The position numbers and the translations under genes were made by a program. The notes beneath the pieces are model-generated. The model was not told the origin of the DNA and did no database searches. It saw only the letters and a list, made by a program, of their open reading frames with translations. A stretch of DNA of 64,000 nucleotides from Pseudomonas bubulae (GTDB lineage Bacteria > Pseudomonadota > Gammaproteobacteria > Pseudomonadales > Pseudomonadaceae). Positions 17,692 to 27,043 of the stretch are shown here, piece after piece. How positions within the stretch are numbered: the stretch's first letter is position 1; each line of letters begins with the position of its first letter. Location of the stretch: assembly GCF_900618535.1 (NCBI RefSeq), contig NZ_UYJA01000005.1, forward strand, positions 372,001 to 436,000, in the 5' to 3' direction.

Positions 17692-17838
17692 GTAGCCGCT
17701 GACGAGTGGAACGAGGCTGCGTTCGGTTGCGCAGCGACCGTAAAACCAGAGTTCCAAGTTTAACTGGCACACCACGGTGTTTGACTTTACGACGGCTTCG
17801 CCGCCGAACGCAGCCTCGTTCCACTCGTCAGCTGCTAC
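17692..17838. repeat. Long inverted repeat of a second REP family (GTAGCCGCTGACGAG type)
   Basis: The arms 17692-17726 and 17804-17838 are 35 bp and near-perfect complements (GTAGCCGCTGACGAGTGGAA on the left, TTCCACTCGTCAGCTGCTAC on the right), with a 77-base interior. It sits between the convergent DUF6124 gene and argA. A compact relative occurs at 44379-44422. The unit is unrelated to the GTGGGAGCGGG family. Confidence 0.85.
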
Positions 17839-17875
17839 GAATCTTCTCCAGCCCAGAGCCTGAACAGCTGGCGCC

Positions 17876-19174
17876 TTACAGCGCTTTCTCAAAGATCTTC
17901 GAGTTACGCTGGTAGTTGTACAGCGACGCCCGCGCCGCCGGCAGGCGTTCTACACCGCTAGGCTCAAACCCGCGCTCACGGAACCAGTGAGCAGTGCGCG
18001 TGGTTAACACGAACAAGGTTTTCAGCCCCTGGGCACGGGCGCGGTTTTCAATACGTTCGAGCAACTCATCGCCACGACGGCCATGACGGTACTCCGGGTT
18101 CACCGCCAGACACGCCAGCTCCCCCGCATCCGAATCGGCAATCTGGTAGAGCGCCGCACAGGCGATGATCATGCCTTCGCGCTCCACCACACTGAACTGT
18201 TCGATCTCACGCTCCAGCACTTCACGCGAACGACGCACCAGGATGCCCTGCTCTTCCAGCGGGCTGATCAATTCAAGCAGGCCACCGACGTCTTCAATCG
18301 CCGCCTCCCGCGTAACTTCAAATTGTTCTTGCGCCACCAGCGTACCGCCACCGTTACGGGTGAACAGCTCGGTCAACAGCGCACCGTCTTCGGCATAACT
18401 GACGATATGGCTACGAGCCACGCCGCCACTGCAGGCCTCGGCGGCGGCTTCCAGCAATTCGGCCTGGTAGTCACTGCCCAGACGTTTCATATGCGCCGGC
18501 ACCTGTTGCGGACGCAACTCACGCACCAACCGCCCTTCGGCATCGAGCAAACCCGATTCAGCACCAAACAGCAGCAGTTTGTCCGCCGCCAGGTCGATGG
18601 CGGCACGGGTGGCGACGTCTTCACAGGCCAAATTGAAAATCTCACCGGTGGGCGAGTAACCCAAGGGCGACAGCAGCACAATCGAGCGCTCATCGAGCAG
18701 GCGGTTGATGCCCTTGCGGTCCACCCGGCGCACTTCGCCGGTATGGTGAAAATCCACACCGTCGAGCACGCCGATCGGCCGCGCAGTGACCAGGTTGCCG
18801 CTGGCTACGCGCAGACGCGAACCCTGCATTGGCGAAGACGCCATGTCCATCGACAAGCGCGCTTCAATCGCAATGCGCAGTTGCCCGACAGCATCGATCA
18901 CGCATTCGAGCGTTGATGCATCGGTGACACGCATGCCCTTGTGGTAATACGGCACCAGGCCTCGCGCCTCAAGGCGGCTGTCGATCTGCGGGCGCGAACC
19001 GTGGACCAGCACCAGACGCACACCCAGGCTGTGCAACAGCACCAGGTCGTGGACGATATTGCCAAAGTTGGGGTGTCCCACACCGTCGCCAGGGAGCATG
19101 ACAACAAAGGTGCAATCGCGGTGGGCATTGATGTAGGGAGACGCGTGACGCAGCCAGTTAACGTAATCGTGCAT
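17876..19174 (-). CDS. argA: N-acetylglutamate synthase
   Basis: Makes N-acetylglutamate from acetyl-CoA and glutamate, the entry step to arginine synthesis. The 432-residue protein has an N-terminal amino-acid-kinase-like domain (LVLLHSLGVRLVLVHGSRPQID) that in this family binds arginine for feedback control, and a C-terminal GNAT acetyltransferase domain (GELACLAVNPEYRHGRRGDELLERI). The length matches classical ArgA. It follows argE on the same strand after a 133-base gap without an obvious terminator. Confidence 0.96.
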   Translation of the reverse strand: MHDYVNWLRHASPYINAHRDCTFVVMLPGDGVGHPNFGNIVHDLVLLHSLGVRLVLVHGSRPQIDSRLEARGLVPYYHKGMRVTDASTLECVIDAVGQLRIAIEARLSMDMASSPMQGSRLRVASGNLVTARPIGVLDGVDFHHTGEVRRVDRKGINRLLDERSIVLLSPLGYSPTGEIFNLACEDVATRAAIDLAADKLLLFGAESGLLDAEGRLVRELRPQQVPAHMKRLGSDYQAELLEAAAEACSGGVARSHIVSYAEDGALLTELFTRNGGGTLVAQEQFEVTREAAIEDVGGLLELISPLEEQGILVRRSREVLEREIEQFSVVEREGMIIACAALYQIADSDAGELACLAVNPEYRHGRRGDELLERIENRARAQGLKTLFVLTTRTAHWFRERGFEPSGVERLPAARASLYNYQRNSKIFEKAL

Positions 19175-19307
19175 AACCAGAGCCTGTAGAAAATAAATCG
19201 CCTAAAAAGGGCTAGAACAGCAAACGCACAACGGGCTGATGGCTATCGTCGAAACATTGTTGGCAACACGCGGCTCTCCTTGTGGATAAATCGTATGGGT
19301 ATCTTCA

Positions 19308-20450
19308 CTATTTCAGACAATAGTGTTCGATCAATTGAGTCAGTAGACGTACTGTCGGCTGCAAACGTGACATTTCCAGGTATTCCCCTGGTTGATGCGC
19401 ACAGGCGATGTCACCCGGGCCCAATACCAGCGTTTCGCAACCAAGCTGCTGAAGATAAGGCGCTTCGGTGCCAAACGCTACTGCTTGCGCACGATGCCCG
19501 GTGAGGCGCTCAGCCACGCGCACCAACTCGGCATCGGCATCCTGCTCGAAGGGCGGCACTCCGGCGGCAATGGGCGCGAAATCGATCTTCACCTGGTGAC
19601 GCTCGGCCAGGGGTTGCAGCTTGCTGCGGATAATGGCCCGCAGCGCATTCGGGTCCATGCCCGGCAGCGGGCGCAGGTCGAATTCCAGGGAACACTGCCC
19701 GCAAATCCGGTTGGGGTTGTCGCCGCCATGGATACAGCCAAAGTTAAGGGTCGGTTGCGGCACGCTGAACTGCGGATTGCGGTACTCATTGAGCCACTGC
19801 TGACGCAACCCCTTAAGTTCGCTGATCGCGTCGTGCATGGCCTCCAGCGCGCTGTGGCCCAGGCTTGGGTCGGATGAGTGACCGCTCTGCCCGAGGATCT
19901 CGATGCGCTCCATCATCACGCCCTTGTGCATGCGGATCGGCTTGAGCCCGGTCGGTTCACCAATCACCGCAGCACGGCCCAGCGGGCGACCAGCTTCGAC
20001 CAGCGCCCTGGCCCCGGCCATCGAAGTTTCTTCGTCACAGGTGGCCAGAATCAGCAGTGGCTGCTTGAAGGGCTGATCGAGCAAAGGCCGCACTGCTTCG
20101 ATCACCAGCGCAAAAAAGCCCTTCATATCGCAACTGCCAAGGCCAACCCAGCGGTTATCCACCTCTGTCAGCTTGAGCGGATCGGTCTGCCACAGCGCTT
20201 CATCGTAGGGCACGGTGTCGCTGTGCCCGGCCAGCACCAGCCCGCCGGGGCCACTGCCAAAACTGGCGAGCAAATTGAATTTGCCGGGGCTGACCTGCTG
20301 GATATCGCAGTTGAAACCCAAATCGCCAAGCCAGCTGGCCAGCAAATCGATCACCCCGCGGTTGGACTGATCCAGTGTCGGCTGGGTGCAACTGACCGAC
20401 GGTACGGCGATCAAGGCAGCGAACTGCTCTTTCATGGAAGGTAAGGGCAT
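19308..20450 (-). CDS. argE: Acetylornithine deacetylase
   Basis: An M20-family zinc hydrolase of 380 residues that releases ornithine from N-acetylornithine. Metal and catalytic residues are visible in AGHSDTVP, GSCDMKGF and ATCDEETSMAGA, and IGEPTGLKPIRMHKG follows. The reading frame extends to 20567, but the ATG at 20450 (MPLPSMKEQFAAL) has AGGA 9 bases upstream and gives the family length. Many pseudomonads also recycle acetyl groups through ArgJ, so ArgE here may be secondary; that is inference. Confidence 0.93.
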   Translation of the reverse strand: MPLPSMKEQFAALIAVPSVSCTQPTLDQSNRGVIDLLASWLGDLGFNCDIQQVSPGKFNLLASFGSGPGGLVLAGHSDTVPYDEALWQTDPLKLTEVDNRWVGLGSCDMKGFFALVIEAVRPLLDQPFKQPLLILATCDEETSMAGARALVEAGRPLGRAAVIGEPTGLKPIRMHKGVMMERIEILGQSGHSSDPSLGHSALEAMHDAISELKGLRQQWLNEYRNPQFSVPQPTLNFGCIHGGDNPNRICGQCSLEFDLRPLPGMDPNALRAIIRSKLQPLAERHQVKIDFAPIAAGVPPFEQDADAELVRVAERLTGHRAQAVAFGTEAPYLQQLGCETLVLGPGDIACAHQPGEYLEMSRLQPTVRLLTQLIEHYCLK

Positions 20451-20608
20451 GCGCTGACTTCCTGTAGGCGGGGCGAGGCCCATCATAGAGCTATCTGCGC
20501 CGCAGAATAAACCCTCGCGGCCCGCCGGGGCGGCGAGTCCTGTACACTGCACGGCCTTGGCAGCCACACTTTTTCCCGGCTGCGCAACCGTTCCTGGATT
20601 TTCCGGCC

Positions 20609-21997
20609 ATGCAAAAAGAAACCGAAATCAAACTGCGCGTCAGCCGCGAAACCCTCGCCGCCTTGCGCGAGCACCCTTTGCTGAAAAAGCGCAACAAAAG
20701 TGGCTGGGAAAGCCGTGAGTTGTTGAACCAGTACTTCGATACACCTGAGCGCGACCTGGCCAAGGCCAAGGTTGCCCTGCGCCTGCGCCGTGATGGCGAA
20801 GACGTGATCCAGACCCTCAAGACCCGCGGCGAAAGCGTTGCTGGCCTGTCCGTACGCAACGAGTACGACTGGAACCTGCCCAAAGCCAAGCTCGACATCA
20901 AGAAGCTCGACGGCGAATGCTGGCCACAAGAGCTGGCCGAGCTGGACAAAAAAACTCTCAAGCCCATTTTCACCACGGATTTCGTACGCGAACGTGCTGA
21001 AATTTCCTGGGGCCGTGGCAAAGCCAAAGTGGTCATCGAAGCCGCTCTGGACCTGGGCCATGTGATTGCCGGCAAGCAGAAGGAAGAAATCTGCGAGCTG
21101 GAGCTCGAACTGCGCGAAGGCGAGCCGTCTGCCCTGCTGGAACTGGCCGCCGAACTGGCCGAGAAGCTGGCCCTGATGCCGTGTGATATCAGCAAGGCCG
21201 AGCGCGGCTATCGCCTGTTCGACGCCAACAGCTACGCCGTCACCCTGCCAGCCCCGGTGCTGGCGCCAGAAACACCCCTGGACGATGCCTTCGCCGCCCT
21301 GGCCTGGCACTTGCTGGGCAATAGCCAGCGCCTGGCCGAGCAGTATCGCTTCAATGGCCACTGGCGTTTGCTGCAAGACTGGGTTCAGCAATTGATCGAC
21401 CTGCGTGCACTGGTCAGCAGCCTGGGTCAAGCCGCACCACGTCAGTCCACCAGCGCCTTGCGCGCTGCGCTGGACGCCCTGCTGGAAGACTGGCGCCCGC
21501 TGGTGCAGATCGGTCAGGACGACGAAGATGTGCGCAAAGCCGCACCGGAGCAGTTCCTCGAGGAACTGGAAGACCCGCGCTGGGGCCAGTTCTCCCTGAA
21601 CACTTCGCGCTGGTTGATGGAGCGCAGCTGGACTGTGGACCGTGGCACCACCCGGGGCAACCGCCAGGGCGCTGCGCAGCTGCAAAGCTGGTTGCCACGG
21701 TTGTTGTCGGACGAAGCGATTGCCTTGCGTCTGAACCGCTACCAGCAGCAACCCGAAGACCTGGCCGAGCAACTGCCGCGCATCGAGCGTATTCAGGCCT
21801 GGCTGCGTCTGGCGCGTAACGTGCTGGAAATCCCGGAACTGGACCGTCTGTACGGCGAGATGAACAAGCTGCAGGAACTGGCCAACCTGCCGATTTCTGA
21901 AGACGCCGAGAGCAACGACGAACTGCTCAACGCCCGCAAGCAGCAAGCCATCGCCGTGTACCAGAACCGCGCCTGGAAGACCCTGCTGCGCGCTTAA
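20609..21997 (+). CDS. CYTH and CHAD domain protein (YgiF-like inorganic triphosphatase)
   Basis: A 462-residue protein. The N-terminal CYTH domain starts with ETEIKLRV, the ExExK triphosphate-binding motif, followed by charged strands (KVALRLRRDGEDVIQTLKTRG, NEYDWNL). The C-terminal half is alpha-helical and CHAD-like, rich in conserved histidine/arginine positions. Relatives such as E. coli YgiF hydrolyse inorganic triphosphate; CHAD domains bind polyphosphate. It is divergent from argE and followed by a hairpin at 22011-22034. Confidence 0.88.
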   Translation: MQKETEIKLRVSRETLAALREHPLLKKRNKSGWESRELLNQYFDTPERDLAKAKVALRLRRDGEDVIQTLKTRGESVAGLSVRNEYDWNLPKAKLDIKKLDGECWPQELAELDKKTLKPIFTTDFVRERAEISWGRGKAKVVIEAALDLGHVIAGKQKEEICELELELREGEPSALLELAAELAEKLALMPCDISKAERGYRLFDANSYAVTLPAPVLAPETPLDDAFAALAWHLLGNSQRLAEQYRFNGHWRLLQDWVQQLIDLRALVSSLGQAAPRQSTSALRAALDALLEDWRPLVQIGQDDEDVRKAAPEQFLEELEDPRWGQFSLNTSRWLMERSWTVDRGTTRGNRQGAAQLQSWLPRLLSDEAIALRLNRYQQQPEDLAEQLPRIERIQAWLRLARNVLEIPELDRLYGEMNKLQELANLPISEDAESNDELLNARKQQAIAVYQNRAWKTLLRA

Positions 21998-22010
21998 GCG
22001 CCCGGCCTGT

Positions 22011-22034
22011 GTCCCTCAGCGCCTGCTGAGGGAC
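22011..22034. terminator. Terminator-like hairpin between convergent genes
   Basis: GTCCCTCAGC, GCCT, GCTGAGGGAC: a perfect 10-bp stem, 13 bases after the CYTH/CHAD stop and 9 bases from the lipocalin stop. There is no strong T run on either side. Confidence 0.6.
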
Positions 22035-22043
22035 ATTCCTGCC

Positions 22044-22613
22044 TTACTTCGTGCCCTTGGGCATGTCCGCATCTGGCGTGCGCCAGATCAAGCGTGTGGT
22101 GTCATAGCCCTGCTGCTGGGCCTTGCTGAGCAACTCATCACGGGTTTGCTGATCAACCTGCGGTTTACGCGACAGCAACCACAAGTATTTACGGTCGGGA
22201 TTGCCTACCAGCGCCGTGCTGTAGTTGTCGCCCAGGTACAACACCCAGTAATCGCCCTTGGTCACACCCGGCAAAAGTGTCGATACCCAATTGTCGAACT
22301 CGACCCACAGCTTGTCGGTCTTGCCCTCCACTTGCGGCGTTGCCGTGCCCCTGGCCTCCTCCCACTTGCCCTCTGCGGTGCGGCAACGGTTCAACACCGC
22401 CACGTCCCCATCGGGCTTCAAGCTGTAATGGGCTTCGGACTGCGCGCAATTGCGCTGAAAGAACATCGGCAACCGCGCCAATTCATACCAGGTGCCCTGA
22501 TAGCGCTTGAGGTCGACACTGGAGACGGTGTTGGGCGCCAGCGAATCGCTGCTGGAACTTGCACACCCGCCCAATAACAGCGCAGCCCCGAGACTGACTA
22601 AAAGACGTTTCAT
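22044..22613 (-). CDS. blc: Lipocalin-family outer-membrane lipoprotein (Blc-like)
   Basis: A 189-residue lipoprotein. The signal peptide ends in a lipobox (LLGGCASS, C17), and the mature part has the lipocalin signature GTWYELARLPMFFQRNC, then WVLYLGDNYSTALVGNPDRKYLWLLSR. Blc proteins bind lysophospholipids or fatty acids in the outer membrane. A second small lipoprotein lies 21 bases upstream on the same strand, so the two probably form an operon. Confidence 0.92.
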   Translation of the reverse strand: MKRLLVSLGAALLLGGCASSSSDSLAPNTVSSVDLKRYQGTWYELARLPMFFQRNCAQSEAHYSLKPDGDVAVLNRCRTAEGKWEEARGTATPQVEGKTDKLWVEFDNWVSTLLPGVTKGDYWVLYLGDNYSTALVGNPDRKYLWLLSRKPQVDQQTRDELLSKAQQQGYDTTRLIWRTPDADMPKGTK

Positions 22614-22634
22614 CGTAAACGCTCCTGATCGGTC

Positions 22635-22889
22635 TTACTTCAAACCCTGGCCAGAGAAAATCAGCACTTTGTCGCCTGCGTACTGCACGCTGATAAAGCT
22701 CTTCTGATCGCCCCAGGTGCAGCTCGACATGCCCAGCGCGCCGGAGCAATCGGTCGGGGTGCCCAGCAACTGCTCGACTTCGGCCTTGGTCATGCCGGTC
22801 GACAGTTTCGAGTAGTTTTGCTGATTGATTTTGCTGCACGCGGCCAGCAAGACACAGAACGACAACAACGCCAGAGAACGCAACTTCAT
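22635..22889 (-). CDS. Small BamE/SmpA-like lipoprotein (DUF3862-like)
   Basis: An 84-residue lipoprotein: signal peptide with lipobox LLAACSK, then the segment GMTKAEVEQLLGTPTDCSGALG, which resembles the two-helix start of BamE-type domains, and strands ending in VQYAGDKVLIFSGQGLK. The function is unknown; the domain type suggests a periplasmic protein-protein interaction. It is first in a likely two-gene operon with the lipocalin. Confidence 0.75.
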   Translation of the reverse strand: MKLRSLALLSFCVLLAACSKINQQNYSKLSTGMTKAEVEQLLGTPTDCSGALGMSSCTWGDQKSFISVQYAGDKVLIFSGQGLK

Positions 22890-23002
22890 GGAAAGCTCCT
22901 GAGAAAGAAAGTCGGCAGTGCCGCTTGATCCAAGCTTAGAAGAGAAAAGCGCAGGCTGGTTCCCGCAGGACGCAGGGATTTATTTCAGGAGGGATAACAA
23001 CA

Positions 23003-23087
23003 GTGGGAACGGGCTTGCTTGCGATACAGGCAACCCGGTATGCCTGACATACCGGGTCGATGCTATCGCGAGCAAGCCCGCTCCCAC
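23003..23087. repeat. REPIN
   Basis: A REP pair with a changed left arm (GTGGGAACGGGCTTGCTTGCGA) facing a standard right arm, just beyond the fbp stop. The spacer contains a further palindrome, ACCCGGTATG/CATACCGGGT. Confidence 0.88.
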
Positions 23088-23093
23088 AGGGGC

Positions 23094-24104
23094 TTACGCT
23101 TTGTGGTAAGCGGTGATGCGTGCGACTTCTTCTTTCGAGCCCAGGTACACGGCTACACGCTGGTGCAGGCCTTCTGGCTGGATGTCGAGAATGCGCTGAT
23201 GGCCATCAGTCGATGCGCCGCCAGCCTGTTCCACCAGGAACGACATCGGGTTGGCTTCGTACATCAAACGCAATTTGCCCGGCTTGGACGGCTCACGGCT
23301 GTCGCGCGGGTACATGAACAGACCACCGCGGGTCAGGATACGGTGCACGTCGGCAACCATGGCGGCAATCCAGCGCATGTTGAAATTCTTTTTCAACGGA
23401 CCTTCTTCACCTGCCAGCAGTTCGTCAACGTAGCGCTGTACCGGGGCTTCCCAGTGACGCTGGTTGGACATGTTGATGGCAAATTCCTGGGTAGCGTCAG
23501 GAATGGTGATGTCTTCGTGGGTCAGTACGAAGCTGCCCATTTCGCGGTCCAGGGTAAAGCCTTTGACGCCGTCGCCCAGGGTCAGAACCAGCATGGTCTG
23601 CGGGCCGTAGATGGCGTAACCGGCAGCGACTTGCTGAGTGCCTGGCTGCAGGAAGGCCTTTTCATTCAAAGGTTCGTTCTGGGTCAGGTATTCGTTCGGG
23701 CAACGCAGTACCGAGAAGATAGTGCCAACTGGTGCGTTGATGTCGATGTTCGACGAGCCGTCCAGCGGGTCGAATACCAGCAGGTACGCGCCTTTCGGGT
23801 ATTTGCCCGGGATCTGGTAGGCATTGTCCATTTCTTCGGACGCCATGCCGGCCAGGTGACCGCCCCATTCGTTGGCTTCAAGCAGGATCTCGTTGGAGAT
23901 CACATCGAGCTTCTTCTGCACTTCACCTTGCACGTTTTCGGTGCCCATGCTGCCCAGAACACCACCCAGGGCGCCTTTGGATACGGCGTGGCTGATCTCT
24001 TTGCAAGCACGCGCCACCACTTCGATGAGGAAACGCAAATCAGCAGGCGTGTTGTTGCTGCGGGTCTGCTCGATCAAATAGCGACTCAGGGTAACGCGGG
24101 ACAT
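23094..24104 (-). CDS. fbp: Class I fructose-1,6-bisphosphatase
   Basis: Converts fructose 1,6-bisphosphate to fructose 6-phosphate in gluconeogenesis. The 336-residue protein has the metal-binding signature FDPLDGSSNIDIN and the substrate region VADVHRILTRGGLFMYPRD and GKLRLMYEANPMSFLVEQAGG. The frame is open upstream into a REP unit (24228-24313), but MSRVTLSRYLIEQT at 24104 is the normal start. Together with pckA and gpmI it covers the upper gluconeogenic path. Confidence 0.96.
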   Translation of the reverse strand: MSRVTLSRYLIEQTRSNNTPADLRFLIEVVARACKEISHAVSKGALGGVLGSMGTENVQGEVQKKLDVISNEILLEANEWGGHLAGMASEEMDNAYQIPGKYPKGAYLLVFDPLDGSSNIDINAPVGTIFSVLRCPNEYLTQNEPLNEKAFLQPGTQQVAAGYAIYGPQTMLVLTLGDGVKGFTLDREMGSFVLTHEDITIPDATQEFAINMSNQRHWEAPVQRYVDELLAGEEGPLKKNFNMRWIAAMVADVHRILTRGGLFMYPRDSREPSKPGKLRLMYEANPMSFLVEQAGGASTDGHQRILDIQPEGLHQRVAVYLGSKEEVARITAYHKA

Positions 24105-24227
24105 GTAAGGCTCCGAACAAGGGGGAGGGGGCGAAAAACCCGCGCAGTTTAGCGCGTGTTGCCGTGCAAATCTTCTAATCAGACTCAGAACTGGCCGAAC
24201 GGGTTCCAAAACAGCCACCAGAGACCC

Positions 24228-24313
24228 TGTGGGAGCGGGCTTGCTCGCGATGCAGGCCACGCGGTTTTCAGCTCAACCGCGTCGCCTGCATCGCGAGCAA
24301 GCCCGCTCCCACA
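24228..24313. repeat. REPIN
   Basis: A standard facing pair (TGTGGGAGCGGGCTTGCTCG on the left, CGAGCAAGCCCGCTCCCACA on the right) between glgP and fbp on the same strand. The spacer holds CACGCGGTT and AACCGCGT, extending the cruciform. Confidence 0.92.
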
Positions 24314-24327
24314 GCGCGTGAAACTTC

Positions 24328-26775
24328 CTACAACGCTTTCCAGATCTCGGTCGCGTATTCGCGAATGGTCCGGTCCGATGAGAACCAGCCCATGCGTGCC
24401 GTGTTCAACACGGATTTGCGCCACCACTCTTCCCTGTCGTGCCACAGGTGCTCCACGCGCATCTGGGCATCCCAGTAGGCATCGAAGTCGGCACACACCA
24501 GGAACCGGTCATATTCGATCAGCGAATCCACCAGGCCGGTGTAGCGCGCAGGGTCGTCGTGGGAGAACACCCCGCCACGAATCGCCTGCAACACGTCATT
24601 GAGCCTGTGTGAGGCCGCGACATCCGGTGCTGCATGGAACTCGCCATTGCGTTTTCGCGCTTCGACCTGCTGCGAGCTCAGACCAAAGATAAACATATTG
24701 TCGGCACCCACCCGCTCGCACATTTCGACGTTGGCGCCATCCATTGTGCCAATGGTCAGCGCGCCGTTAAGGCCGAACTTCATGTTGCTGGTGCCCGACG
24801 CTTCGTAGCCTGCCGTGGAGATCTGTTCGGACAAGTCAGCCGCCGGAATGATGCTTTCGGCCAAGCTGACGTTGTAGTTGGGGATAAACACCACCTTGAG
24901 CAGACCGCGTACGGTGGGATCGTTGTTGACGGTACGGGCGATGTCATTGGCCAGTTTGATGATGAGTTTGGCCTGTTCATAACTGGCCGCCGACTTGCCG
25001 GCAAAAATCTTCACCCGTGGCACCCATTGGTTGCCCGGCTCGGCCCGAATGGCCTGATACAGCGCTACGGTGTGCATCAGGTTGAGCAGTTGGCGCTTGT
25101 ACTCGTGAATCCGTTTGACCTGCACATCGAACAGGGCTTCAGGGTTGACCACGACCCCCAGGCGCTCATAAATCAGCGCCGCCAGGGTGCATTTGCTTTG
25201 CAGGCGCTGTTCGGCGAAGCGTTTGCGAAAATCGGAGCGCTCGGCAAAAGGCTCCAGCCTGATCAGTTTGTGTTCGGTTTCATCAAGCACATCCGGGCCC
25301 AGCACATCCACCAGCATGGCGGTCAATGGCGGGTTGGCCTGGAACAGCCAGCGGCGGAAGGTCACGCCGTTGGTTTTGTTGTTGATGCGCTCCGGGTAGA
25401 GCTTGTGCAACTCGGCGAACACGGTGCTGCGCATCAATTGCGTATGCAGCCCGGAAACGCCATTGACGCTGTGGGAACCGAGAAATGCCAGGTTGCCCAT
25501 GCGTACCCGGCGGCCGTGGTCTTCCTCGATCAGCGAAACGGCACGCAACACGTCAAAATCATGAATGCCCTTGGCCCGCAGCGCATCGATATGGTGTGCG
25601 TTAATCAGGTAGATGATCTGCATATGGCGCGGCAACAGCCGCTCCATCAAGCCCACAGGCCAGGTTTCCAGCGCTTCCGGAAGCAACGTGTGGTTGGTAT
25701 AGGACAAGGTGTCGACGGTGACCTGCCACGCCGCATGCCATTCAATGCCGTGCTCATCAACCAGGATACGCATCAGCTCGGCCACGGCGATCGAGGGGTG
25801 GGTGTCGTTGAGCTGGATCGACACATGCTCGGCCAGGTTCAGCAGCGTCTCATGGACGTGCAGATGGCGGCGCAGCAGGTCTTGCAACGAGGCCGAGACA
25901 AAGAAGAATTCCTGGCGCAGACGCAGCTCCTGGCCAGCCTCGTTGCTGTCAGCCGGGTACAGCACGCGGGAGATGCTCTCGGCCCGTACCACTTCGGCCA
26001 CCGCCCCCAAATGATCGCCTGCGTTGAAGCGGCCCAGGTTCAGATCGTGCAGGGCCCTCGCCCGCCACAGACGCAGGGTGTTGACGCTGGCCCCGCGCCA
26101 GCCCACAACAGGCGTGTCATAGGCAATAGCCCGCACCGTCTCGCCCGGCCACCAGATCTGCCGCAGCTGGCCTTGTTCATCCTGTTTGGTTTCAACCGAA
26201 CCGCCAAAACCCACCGAGTACAGCACTTCAGCACGCTCGAACTCCCACGGGTTACCGAAATCCAGCCAGTTCTCGGTTTGTTCCTGCTGCCAGCCATCGA
26301 CAATGCTCTGGCGAAACAGCCCGTGCTCATAGCGGATGCCATAGCCGTGGGCGGCAATGCCCAGGGTCGACATGCTTTCCATAAAGCACGCCGCCAGCCG
26401 ACCCAGGCCACCATTACCAAGGGCCGCGTCCGGCTCCAGGACACGGATGCGCTCCAGATCCACGCCTAGCTCGCCCAGTGCCTCACGCGCCACCTCCAGC
26501 AACCCCAGGTTGCTCAGGCTGTCGTACAGCAGGCGACCGATCAGAAACTCCAGCGACAGGTAGTACACCCGTTTCTGGTCCTTGCGATAAATCTGCCGGG
26601 TGCTGTCCATCCAGTGCTCGACCATATGGTCGCGGGCGGCCAGGGCTATGGCCTCAAACCAGTCATGGTCAAACGCGTGTTCCGGGTCCTTACCCACCGC
26701 GTAAGTCAGCTTGGCTACTACAGCGGCACGGAAAGCCGCCACCTGTGCGTCACGAACAAGCGGTTCCTGGGGCAT
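24328..26775 (-). CDS. glgP: Glycogen/alpha-glucan phosphorylase
   Basis: A pyridoxal-phosphate enzyme of 815 residues that releases glucose 1-phosphate from glycogen or maltodextrin ends. The PLP lysine is K666 in EASGTSNMKFGLNGALTIGTMDGANVE. Other family segments are RVYYLSLEFLIGRLL, DAALGNGGLGRLAACFMES and QLNDTHPSIAVAELMR. Start MPQEPLVRDAQV is at 26775, with GAGG about 9 bases upstream. It stands alone, not in a glg cluster. Confidence 0.96.
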   Translation of the reverse strand: MPQEPLVRDAQVAAFRAAVVAKLTYAVGKDPEHAFDHDWFEAIALAARDHMVEHWMDSTRQIYRKDQKRVYYLSLEFLIGRLLYDSLSNLGLLEVAREALGELGVDLERIRVLEPDAALGNGGLGRLAACFMESMSTLGIAAHGYGIRYEHGLFRQSIVDGWQQEQTENWLDFGNPWEFERAEVLYSVGFGGSVETKQDEQGQLRQIWWPGETVRAIAYDTPVVGWRGASVNTLRLWRARALHDLNLGRFNAGDHLGAVAEVVRAESISRVLYPADSNEAGQELRLRQEFFFVSASLQDLLRRHLHVHETLLNLAEHVSIQLNDTHPSIAVAELMRILVDEHGIEWHAAWQVTVDTLSYTNHTLLPEALETWPVGLMERLLPRHMQIIYLINAHHIDALRAKGIHDFDVLRAVSLIEEDHGRRVRMGNLAFLGSHSVNGVSGLHTQLMRSTVFAELHKLYPERINNKTNGVTFRRWLFQANPPLTAMLVDVLGPDVLDETEHKLIRLEPFAERSDFRKRFAEQRLQSKCTLAALIYERLGVVVNPEALFDVQVKRIHEYKRQLLNLMHTVALYQAIRAEPGNQWVPRVKIFAGKSAASYEQAKLIIKLANDIARTVNNDPTVRGLLKVVFIPNYNVSLAESIIPAADLSEQISTAGYEASGTSNMKFGLNGALTIGTMDGANVEMCERVGADNMFIFGLSSQQVEARKRNGEFHAAPDVAASHRLNDVLQAIRGGVFSHDDPARYTGLVDSLIEYDRFLVCADFDAYWDAQMRVEHLWHDREEWWRKSVLNTARMGWFSSDRTIREYATEIWKAL

Positions 26776-27043
26776 CGATACAACCTCAATCGAGATGGGG
26801 CGATTTGAAGAGCGAGTGGTGTCAGCCTAGACGCTTCAACAGAAACCAAGTGCTTTGATTCGGGCTTTTTTCGGCGATTATTTAAAAAAAGCTGACAAAG
26901 TGAATGCCGCCCCAAAACGAGGCACATTCGCAGTTGAACGCTTTAAAACATGGCTCTGATCGAAAAACCGGCAAATGGTTGTTCACTCCTTCAGCAACCC
27001 CGGTATGATCGCGCGCCCTGATGCACGCTGGAATACAAGTCTG

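Noticed and set aside
24105..24260. N-terminal extension of fbp
   Set aside because: The upstream codons come from the REP unit; the family N-terminus starts at 24104.
24634..26469. A 611-codon open frame antisense to glgP
   Set aside because: Low-complexity His/Gln-rich product typical of antisense shadows; no ribosome-binding site.
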